Assembly (NCBI GenBank): GCA_023245755.1
Contig: JAHFJQ010000068.1
Location: 1-5,584, forward strand
Source of the DNA: an archaeon
GTDB taxonomy: Archaea > Nanobdellota > Nanobdellia > SCGC-AAA011-G17 > GW2011-AR17
Reading direction: 5' to 3'
DNA: 5,584 nt
A program made the translations under genes and the position numbers. This document shows positions 1-4,867 of the stretch, one piece after another (within the stretch, counting starts at the first letter, position 1; each line of letters starts with the position of its first letter). Below the pieces are notes generated by a model. The model saw nothing but the letters and a program-made list of their open reading frames with translations, was not told where the DNA came from and searched no databases.

Positions 1-810
1 CTTCTTGCTATGCACTTCTTTACCAAGATATGCAAGCACATTCTCTCTAAACTTAAGTCCAGAAGGATATTTCTCTGCAAGAGGCAGATACTTTTTTGTA
101 ACAAGATCTGTAGATTCTCCCTTTCCCCCTTTTAACAATTGAAACACAGAAGGATTGCGCACAGCAGCTCTTCCAATCATCACTTCTTTAATACCAAGAG
201 TCTTAAAGAAATCTAAATCATTCTTTGTAGAAATATCTCCATTAGGGATAATATGTTTTCCCGTAGCTAAGCACTCTCCAAAAATAGACCAATCAGCACT
301 TTCAGATGATTTTTGCCTTGCGTGTCGTGCATGTATAATAAAGGCATCGGCATCAACGTCTTTCAATAAAGCAAGATACACTTTTTTCTCTTTTTCATAC
401 GCATTTAAGCCTAAACGAATCTTTAAAGAAACAGGATAATCCAGTTTTTTCAAGATTGTAACAAGTTCTGCAACTCTTTTTGTTCGTTTAATAAGTGCAG
501 CTCCTCCACCTTGAACAACAACATCAGGACTAGGACAACCCAAATTCAAATTAAAACACACAGGATCAATAACATAAGAAGAAAAATCCTGAACAAATTT
601 TTTTAAAATTTCTGGTTTGACTGCCAATAACTGAACACCAGTAGGGGTATCATTTTTTAAATCTAGTAAAGAAAGACTAGATTTATTCTTCTTCACTAAA
701 GAATCTACTCGAATCATTTCTGTAAATGTAAGATCCGCACCATACTGATAACAAAGCGTACGAAATGCACAATCACTCACACCTTCTAGAGGAGCTAACC
801 ATAATTTCAT
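1..810 (-). CDS. dus: tRNA-dihydrouridine synthase (Dus family), 3' end cut by window edge
   Basis: FMN-dependent enzyme that reduces uridine to dihydrouridine in tRNA. The frame is open from an ATG at 808-810 to base 1, giving 270 residues with no stop, so the C-terminus lies outside the window. Translated on the minus strand it opens MKLWLAPLEGVSD, the Dus flavin-binding start (usually APMxGVTD). It then shows GVQL (58-61), NLNLGCPSP (87-95) with the catalytic Cys at 92, GGGAAL (101-106), SLKIRLG (128-134) with the flavin-contacting Lys130, IHARHARQ (159-166), the NGDI loop (190-193) and MIGRAAVRNP (211-220). All landmarks of the TIM barrel are present in order. The family usually runs about 310-330 residues, so most of the barrel is here and the helical RNA-binding tail is partly missing. 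Starting at 810 puts the APLEG strand immediately after Met, as is normal. No Shine-Dalgarno is present; a TATA-like box lies 26-27 nt upstream, suggesting a leaderless transcript. The exact subfamily and the modified tRNA position cannot be read from the sequence. Confidence 0.95.
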   Translation of the reverse strand, partial: MKLWLAPLEGVSDCAFRTLCYQYGADLTFTEMIRVDSLVKKNKSSLSLLDLKNDTPTGVQLLAVKPEILKKFVQDFSSYVIDPVCFNLNLGCPSPDVVVQGGGAALIKRTKRVAELVTILKKLDYPVSLKIRLGLNAYEKEKKVYLALLKDVDADAFIIHARHARQKSSESADWSIFGECLATGKHIIPNGDISTKNDLDFFKTLGIKEVMIGRAAVRNPSVFQLLKGGKGESTDLVTKKYLPLAEKYPSGLKFRENVLAYLGKEVHSKK

Positions 811-832
811 GAAAGAAAAGAAGAAGGCAAAG

Positions 833-840
833 AATAAAAA
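833..840 (-). promoter_or_regulatory. TATA-like box for the dihydrouridine synthase gene
   Basis: On the minus strand this reads TTTTTATT. Its centre (836.5) is 26.5 nt from the A of the dus ATG at 810, the spacing expected between an archaeal TATA box and a transcription start that coincides with the start codon. It matches the consensus less well than the other boxes in this window, but the spacing is identical to theirs. The flanking CAGAATC could be the TFB recognition element; that is inference. Confidence 0.55.
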
Positions 841-875
841 GATTCTGTTTAGTTCACGGATTCTTCAACCAGAGA

Positions 876-883
876 TTTATAAA
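876..883 (+). promoter_or_regulatory. TATA box for the NUDIX hydrolase gene
   Basis: TTTATAAA, a consensus archaeal TATA box preceded by purine-rich CAGAGA, which could act as the TFB recognition element. Its centre (879.5) is 26.5 nt from the A of the ATG at 906. There is no Shine-Dalgarno between box and ATG, so the mRNA is probably leaderless. It lies in the 95-bp divergent region shared with dus, whose own box is about 43 bp away on the opposite strand. Confidence 0.75.
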
Positions 884-905
884 GATCTTCAGTGTCAAAC
901 CCTAA

Positions 906-1298
906 ATGTACCAGAAAAAGATTGCAGGCTGTATTGTTCTTCAAGAAAATAAAGTTCTTCTCATAAAAAAGAAAAGCAACAACTGGTTTGAAATTCCTGG
1001 AGGAACTATAGAAGGAAATGAAACTCCAGAACAAACTGCAATTAGAGAAATGAAAGAAGAAATATGTTGTGATGTAGAAATCCTTTCACTATACCAAGAA
1101 CAAGAATTTGAACATAAAGGAAAACTCTACCACGGAACATGGTTTTTAGGAAAAGTTTCTTCGCAACAAAAACCAAAAATTGGTGAATCACAAGAATATA
1201 GTGAAATCGCCTTTATCCCACTAGAACAGCTTTCAGAAATGTCGCTTTCTCAAGCAGTACAAAACATACTTCTAAGCATTCCTGCTTCTAGTCAATAA
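906..1298 (+). CDS. NUDIX hydrolase, small single-domain
   Basis: 130-residue NUDIX-fold pyrophosphohydrolase, expected to cleave a nucleoside diphosphate linked to some other moiety (NTPs, damaged nucleotides, nucleotide sugars or similar) using divalent metal. The N-terminal strand KIAGCIVLQENKVLLIKK (5-22) and the W27-F-E-I-P-G-G turn precede the NUDIX box. The box fits Gx5Ex7REUxEExGU: G33, E39, R47-E48 and the metal-binding E51-E52, with the usual Gly at 54 replaced by Cys (EEICC). Mid-protein GTWFLGKV and the tail FIPLEQLSE are typical of MutT/8-oxo-dGTPase-like members, but the substrate cannot be deduced. Length is normal for a stand-alone NUDIX domain. The ATG at 906 is chosen because it opens directly on the first strand and lies at the regular distance from a TATA box. 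YgiQ follows 31 bp downstream with its own promoter, so the two need not be co-transcribed. Confidence 0.93.
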   Translation: MYQKKIAGCIVLQENKVLLIKKKSNNWFEIPGGTIEGNETPEQTAIREMKEEICCDVEILSLYQEQEFEHKGKLYHGTWFLGKVSSQQKPKIGESQEYSEIAFIPLEQLSEMSLSQAVQNILLSIPASSQ

Positions 1299-1299
1299 G

Positions 1300-1307
1300 T
1301 TTATATA
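1300..1307 (+). promoter_or_regulatory. TATA box for the YgiQ-family gene
   Basis: TTTATATA, a perfect archaeal TATA consensus, begins 2 bp after the NUDIX stop codon (1296-1298). Its centre (1303.5) is 26.5 nt from the A of the ATG at 1330. No Shine-Dalgarno lies in between, so this gene probably has its own leaderless transcript despite following the NUDIX gene closely. The preceding AATAAG may be the TFB recognition element. Confidence 0.75.
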
Positions 1308-1329
1308 GTCCCATAAGTCAAAAATACCT

Positions 1330-3084
1330 ATGAATAAGGGTTTCCTCCCGACCACATGGAACGAAGGAACAGAATATTATCAAAATTTTTCTGGCTTCGA
1401 TATCGTTTTTATTACTGGTGACCCCTATTATGACCATCCATTAAATGGCGTTTCTATTATTGCCCGTCTTTTAGACAAAAAAGGATATCGTGTAGCAATC
1501 ATCCCCCAACCTTTGAAAGAGGAAGAGTACAAGTCTTGTGGAAAACCCAGATATTTCTTTTGCATATCTTCAGGTCTCTTAGACTCCATGCTAGCAAATT
1601 ATACCCCCATGCTACACAAGAGAGAGAATGTCCTTGTACCTGAACGTGCACTCATGGTCTATACACAAAGAATCAAAGAAGCGTATAAAGGATGTATGAC
1701 TGTGCTTGGTGGTGTAGAAGCAACGCTACGTCGCTTTACCCATTTTGATTATCGAACAAATGAATTGCGTCGAGGTATTCTTAATGATACAAAGGCAGAC
1801 CTTCTTATTTTTGGCAATGGAGACCGTTCTATTCTTACTCTCCTAGAAAGAATGAAAAAAGCAAAGAGAGAAGAAAAAGGAACAGATTTTGAAAAAGTTC
1901 GAGATGCATTAGATCTCAAGAGTATTGATGGTATTGCTTTTAGAATAAAAAAAACAGAATTAAATCCAGAAATACGAAAGCTTCCTTCTTTTGAAGAATG
2001 TATCAGTGAAAAAAAGAATTTCACCCTCTTAACCAGAATGCATTTTCTCCTGCCAGAAGCACCTTTTACGGAGGGATGTGGCCTTGGTATCATCCAACAC
2101 AACCGATCTTCTCATACCCTACAAGAAAAAGAATTGGACCTAGTGTACGAACTTCCCTTTACAAGAGAACTTCATCCTAAAACAAAGAACATGGAGTTCC
2201 AACAAGAAATGCTTGGGAAATTAGATAATTCAGTCGTGATCGGACGTGGCTGTTGGGGTTCCTGTACTTTCTGTGTTATACCCTTAGTGCAAGGAAAAGA
2301 AGTTGCAAAAAGAAGTAAAGAAAGTATTGTTCGTGAAATCGAATCTTTATACAAGAAAGGAGTGAAAAAAATTAATGATCTTACCTTGCCAACATTAAAC
2401 ATGTATGGCTCCTATTGTGCACTCTACGATACCCCAGAAAAGATACACTCTCCGGTCATTAACCAAGAAATAACAGTCTATAATAAACCAAAATATTGTA
2501 ATCAACAGTGTGTAGGCTGTAAATATCGAAAAATAAATAGTGACCTTGTTCCAATCTTAGAAGGCGTAGAAAATCTACAAAAGAAATACAAAGAAACTCG
2601 TTTAGAACTTCGAAGTGCTATTCGTCATGATATTATCCTAGAGCAAAAAGACATGTTTCGTAAAATGATGAAATTTATCACACGTTTAAAAATTGCACCG
2701 GAACATATCTCCCCAAAGGTACTCAACCAAATGAATAAATCAAACCCAGAAGCGTTCAAAGAATTTATACAGTTCTATAAGCAAGTAAACAAAGAACAGA
2801 AATCAAATAAACACCTCGTACCCTATTTCGTTGCAGCACATCCAGGAACAACAAAGAAAGACATGGAAGACTTAAGAAAGTTCTGTGAAAAAGAAGACCT
2901 TTACGTAAATTTAACACAAGTTTTCACACCTACACCAGGAACAGTAGCCACAGCAATGTATTACACAGAAGAGAATCCTTTAACCAAAGAGAAAGTGTAC
3001 GTTCCTAGAACTTTTAGAGAGAAAAAGGATCAAAAAAATATTCTTCTAGATACAGAAGAAGAAATCTATGATGAAAATGGTTAA
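1330..3084 (+). CDS. YgiQ family (UPF0313) radical SAM protein
   Basis: 584-residue radical SAM protein of the YgiQ family, a widely conserved group whose reaction is not established. The family N-terminal domain is clear: FDIVFITGDPYYDHPLNG (23-40), YRVAIIPQP (53-61), MVYTQRIKEAY (109-119), LGGVEATLRR (126-135), then KADLLIFGNGDRS (155-167). The radical SAM core follows with GRGCWGSCTFC, where C308, C312 and C315 form the CxxxCxxC ligands of the 4Fe-4S cluster that binds SAM. Later family landmarks are NDLTLPTLNMYG (349-360, usually DxGGPTAN), RSAIRHDI, LKIAPEH, AAHPGTTKKDM and VFTPTPGTVATAMYYT. A second cysteine group, C390-x3-C394-x2-C397, lies where family members carry extra cysteines, but here with radical SAM-like spacing. 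The protein ends soon after the core and lacks the long C-terminal extension of E. coli YgiQ (about 740 residues). The stop TAA (3082-3084) overlaps that of the convergent SET gene. Family assignment is secure; function is not. Confidence 0.96.
   Translation: MNKGFLPTTWNEGTEYYQNFSGFDIVFITGDPYYDHPLNGVSIIARLLDKKGYRVAIIPQPLKEEEYKSCGKPRYFFCISSGLLDSMLANYTPMLHKRENVLVPERALMVYTQRIKEAYKGCMTVLGGVEATLRRFTHFDYRTNELRRGILNDTKADLLIFGNGDRSILTLLERMKKAKREEKGTDFEKVRDALDLKSIDGIAFRIKKTELNPEIRKLPSFEECISEKKNFTLLTRMHFLLPEAPFTEGCGLGIIQHNRSSHTLQEKELDLVYELPFTRELHPKTKNMEFQQEMLGKLDNSVVIGRGCWGSCTFCVIPLVQGKEVAKRSKESIVREIESLYKKGVKKINDLTLPTLNMYGSYCALYDTPEKIHSPVINQEITVYNKPKYCNQQCVGCKYRKINSDLVPILEGVENLQKKYKETRLELRSAIRHDIILEQKDMFRKMMKFITRLKIAPEHISPKVLNQMNKSNPEAFKEFIQFYKQVNKEQKSNKHLVPYFVAAHPGTTKKDMEDLRKFCEKEDLYVNLTQVFTPTPGTVATAMYYTEENPLTKEKVYVPRTFREKKDQKNILLDTEEEIYDENG
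3032..3038 (-). terminator. Possible T-tract terminator downstream of the SET gene
   Basis: On the minus strand a run of seven T begins 43 nt after the SET-gene stop, inside the antisense of the ygiQ 3' end. Archaeal RNA polymerase can terminate at U-rich tracts without a hairpin. In such an A-rich genome the run could equally be coding chance, so this is tentative. Confidence 0.25.
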
Positions 3085-3416
3085 GAATCTTCTCTTTGCG
3101 CATTTGTAGTTATTTCTTCACCTTTTTTAATAGAGCGAAGAGCTATATCGCAATGACGAGTAAAGTCCTGAATTGTGTTAGGCTTATCGCAGTGATTCAC
3201 ATATCTCTCAGGGAGAGAATAAAGATAAATGACTCTCTGCCGAACATGAACAAACATTTTTTCATCATCAGGAAGATTTTGAAATTCTTCAGGTGTAAGA
3301 ATTCTCAAATGATAGTGGATAACAACATCTCCAGCATTGAAATTCTTATTTGCAAAAACACCTAAGCCATTCGGAAATTGTTTAATTGTAGATTTTTTAA
3401 TAACAACATCATCCAT
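3081..3416 (-). CDS. Small SET-domain protein (putative protein-lysine methyltransferase)
   Basis: 111-residue protein consisting of little more than a SET domain, the fold that transfers methyl from SAM to protein lysines. Visible motifs are NGLGVFANKNFNAGDVV (16-32), the GxG SAM-binding entry; RYVNHCDKPNT (71-81), the NHxxxPN pseudoknot signature with N74, H75 and N80; and DIALRSIKKGEEIT (90-103). The protein ends TNAQREDS where most SET domains have the aromatic (T/F)xDY with the catalytic-pocket tyrosine, so that residue is absent and there is no post-SET segment. Activity is therefore uncertain. Known archaeal SET proteins methylate chromatin or other lysine-rich proteins; the target here is unknown. 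The start at 3416 is preferred over the ATG at 3440 because GAGGT lies 6 nt upstream and because the extra eight residues (MLIIRGCF) lie inside tatD. It overlaps the end of tatD by 8 bp, so the two are likely co-transcribed and translationally coupled. Confidence 0.85.
   Translation of the reverse strand: MDDVVIKKSTIKQFPNGLGVFANKNFNAGDVVIHYHLRILTPEEFQNLPDDEKMFVHVRQRVIYLYSLPERYVNHCDKPNTIQDFTRHCDIALRSIKKGEEITTNAQREDS
3123..3128 (+). terminator. Possible T-tract terminator downstream of the YgiQ gene
   Basis: Six consecutive T on the plus strand begin 39 nt after the ygiQ stop, following a T-rich stretch (TTATTTCTTCACC). This could act as an archaeal oligo-T terminator for ygiQ within the opposing SET gene. 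No hairpin is associated. Tentative, since such runs are common here. Confidence 0.2.
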
Positions 3417-4140
3417 GAAACAACCTCTGATAATTAGCAAAGAGAGAGTTTTCTACCTCTTTAGGATCCATACCCTTAATCTCAGCAATCTTTTTTACCG
3501 TTATCTCTACATACGCAGGCTCATTTCTTTCCCCTTTTTTAGGAGAGAGAAAGGGTGCATCTGTTTCAGTGAGTAATTTTGTTATAGACACTTTCTTCAC
3601 AAGATCTTGAAACTGCTGAGAGTGATTCACAATAGGAGGAATAGAAAAAGTATATCCTAATTTTTCTGCTCGTTCAACAAGTTTTACCTTTCCAGAGAAA
3701 CAATGTAAGATTACTTTCTTTGCATGCATTTCTTCTAGAACATCTAAAACTTCTTTCTCTGCTTTTCGAGAGTGAATAATCATAGGAATATCTTTTTTCA
3801 TTGCTAAAGTAACCAATTTCCGAAAAGAAACAACCTGTTTTTCTTGTCCTTCATAGGTAAAATCAAGTCCAATTTCACCAATGGCAACACATTTCTGTTT
3901 TGCAATCCATTCTATTTCTGCATCAATGTCTTTCTGAGAAAGCACAGCCGTTTCACTTGGGTGCAAACCTAGAGCAACCTTCACTAATGGAAACTGCTTT
4001 GCTAAAGCCTGAGTTTCTCTATTATCCTTAATGGTATACCCATTATTAATAAGAGCCACACAGCCAGAACGGCCTATAACCTCCTTTCTATCCAAGTCAA
4101 AAGCCTTATCCGTAAGGTGTGTATGAACATCAATAAACAT
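3409..4140 (-). CDS. tatD: TatD family metal-dependent hydrolase (putative DNase)
   Basis: 243-residue TIM-barrel hydrolase of the TatD/YcfH/YjjV family, which includes metal-dependent 3'-5' exonucleases acting on DNA or RNA and is also called TatD-related deoxyribonuclease. Metal-ligand motifs are complete: FIDVHTHL (2-9) with H6 and H8, GEIGLDF (88-94) with E89, IIHSR (121-125) with H123, LHCFSG (145-150) with H146, and TETDAPFLSP (191-200) with D194, followed by GERNEP (203-208). Length is slightly under the usual 255-265. I choose the ATG at 4140 rather than one at 4161: the family starts directly on MFIDxHxH, and 4140 lies 27.5 nt from the centre of a TATA box, whereas 4161 would sit almost against it. 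No Shine-Dalgarno is present, so the transcript is probably leaderless. The SET gene overlaps the stop codon and shares the operon. The natural substrate of archaeal members is not settled. Confidence 0.95.
   Translation of the reverse strand: MFIDVHTHLTDKAFDLDRKEVIGRSGCVALINNGYTIKDNRETQALAKQFPLVKVALGLHPSETAVLSQKDIDAEIEWIAKQKCVAIGEIGLDFTYEGQEKQVVSFRKLVTLAMKKDIPMIIHSRKAEKEVLDVLEEMHAKKVILHCFSGKVKLVERAEKLGYTFSIPPIVNHSQQFQDLVKKVSITKLLTETDAPFLSPKKGERNEPAYVEITVKKIAEIKGMDPKEVENSLFANYQRLFHG
3423..3427 (-). promoter_or_regulatory. Shine-Dalgarno for the SET gene
   Basis: GAGGT on the minus strand, complementary to the CCUCC-type 16S rRNA tail, lies 6 nt before the ATG at 3416 and inside the tatD coding sequence. 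It is the only good ribosome binding site I see in the window. It supports 3416 as the start and matches the archaeal pattern in which operon-internal genes use Shine-Dalgarno initiation while first genes are leaderless. Confidence 0.65.
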
Positions 4141-4163
4141 ACCAAAGAGAAGGAAAAGCAAGC

Positions 4164-4171
4164 CTTATAAA
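4164..4171. promoter_or_regulatory. Shared bidirectional TATA box between tatD and trmJ
   Basis: Reads CTTATAAA on the plus strand and TTTATAAG on the minus strand; the core TTATAA (4165-4170) is a perfect palindrome. Its centre (4167.5) is 26.5 nt from the trmJ ATG (4194) and 27.5 nt from the tatD ATG (4140). No second TATA-like sequence fits either gene within the 53-bp gap, so one TBP site apparently serves both. Flanks are purine-rich reading outward on each strand (GAAAAGA on the minus side, GCAAG on the plus side) and could each act as a TFB element. Both transcripts would be leaderless. Two-way use is inferred from spacing alone. Confidence 0.7.
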
Positions 4172-4193
4172 TCTTTTCTCACTCGAAAAACGC

Positions 4194-4862
4194 ATGGATA
4201 TCATATGCACAGAGTTTCAAACACCAGGTAATCTTGGTGCAATTGCTAGAGTTATGAAAAATTTTGATTTTGAAAATCTTGTTCTTCTCAATCCCAAGTG
4301 TAATCACTTAGACAAAGAAGCACTGGATCGTGCAACCCATGCAAAAGAAATTCTCCAAAAAGCAAAAGTAGTGAAAGAATTGTATTATGATACTCTTATT
4401 GGAACAACAGCTATTCTTGGAACAGATTATAATCTAATCAGAAGTCCCATTACACCAGAAGCATTAGCACAAATGAATCTCAAAGGAAATGTAGGTTTAG
4501 TCATTGGAAGAGAAGGTGATGGAATGAGAAATGAGGAACTAAACGCCTGCGATATTGTCGTATCCATACCTACAGCAAAGAAATATCCTACTATGAATGT
4601 TTCTCACGCAGCAACAATTATTCTCTATGAACTCTTTAAAGTCTCAAAAAAAGAAAAACTAGGCCAACACATCAAACTTGCAAAAAAAGAAGACAAAGAA
4701 AGACTTCTCGCTTTAATTAATGAGAAAATGGAAATTCTAGAGTTTACTACAGACCACAGAAAAAGGACACAAAAAACAGCATGGAAAAAAATAATTGGAA
4801 AGAGTAATCCTACCAAAAGGGAGATCATGGCTCTCTTTGGGTTCATGAAAAAAATTAAGTAA
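4194..4862 (+). CDS. trmJ: TrmJ-like SPOUT RNA 2'-O-methyltransferase (TrmH/SpoU superfamily)
   Basis: 222-residue SAM-dependent RNA ribose 2'-O-methyltransferase of the knotted SPOUT class. Motif 1 is PGNLGAIARVMKNF (11-24), with N13 and the catalytic-type R19. Motif 2 is GLVIGREGDGMRNEEL (101-116). Motif 3 is IPTAKKYPTMNVSHAATIILYEL (125-147), whose Y-P-x-M-N-x-S-H form resembles archaeal TrmJ proteins. These methylate position 32 of tRNA (cytidine, with uridine in bacteria). A lysine-rich helical tail (about 150-222, containing KKEDKERLLALINEKMEIL) matches the C-terminal extension of TrmJ. The assignment is by motif; a related rRNA-modifying SpoU member cannot be excluded. The protein opens MDIICTEFQTPGN, and the ATG lies 26.5 nt from a TATA box centre with no Shine-Dalgarno, so it is probably leaderless. 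It diverges from tatD and ends 5 bp before the stop of the convergent PEP-binding-like gene. Confidence 0.9.
   Translation: MDIICTEFQTPGNLGAIARVMKNFDFENLVLLNPKCNHLDKEALDRATHAKEILQKAKVVKELYYDTLIGTTAILGTDYNLIRSPITPEALAQMNLKGNVGLVIGREGDGMRNEELNACDIVVSIPTAKKYPTMNVSHAATIILYELFKVSKKEKLGQHIKLAKKEDKERLLALINEKMEILEFTTDHRKRTQKTAWKKIIGKSNPTKREIMALFGFMKKIK
4848..4854 (-). terminator. Possible T-tract terminator for the PEP-binding-like gene
   Basis: On the minus strand TTAATTTTTTTC gives seven T beginning 14 nt past the stop codon at 4868-4870. It fits a simple archaeal U-tract terminator and would release the transcript near the end of the convergent trmJ gene. It is also the AAA-rich KK coding end of trmJ, so it may be coincidental. 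Confidence 0.3.
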
Positions 4863-4867
4863 CAATC

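Noticed and set aside
155..439. Open frame of 94 codons on the plus strand inside the dus gene
   Set aside because: It is antisense to a strongly conserved Dus reading frame and has no recognisable motifs, promoter or ribosome site.
661..682. Perfect 7-bp inverted repeat ATCTAGT / ACTAGAT with an 8-nt loop
   Set aside because: It lies inside the dus coding sequence (encoding a Ser/Leu-rich stretch) and is not followed by a T-run in the gene's direction, so chance is the simplest explanation.
849..1034. Minus-strand open frame of 61 codons spanning the dus/NUDIX gap
   Set aside because: It is mostly antisense to the NUDIX coding region and shows no family features.
1749..2402. Minus-strand open frames (1749-2102 and 2172-2402) inside ygiQ
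   Set aside because: Both are antisense to conserved YgiQ and radical SAM motifs and are shadow frames of an A-rich gene.
3096..3576. Plus-strand open frames (3096-3365 and 3337-3576) over the SET and tatD genes
   Set aside because: They oppose two frames with clear SET and TatD motifs and have no plausible promoter or Shine-Dalgarno.
4141..4161. Upstream ATG at 4161 as the tatD start (seven extra residues, MLFLLFG)
   Set aside because: The hydrophobic extension looked briefly like a signal-peptide start, but it is too short, the family starts at MFIDxHxH, and this ATG lies only about 6 bp from the TATA box centre.
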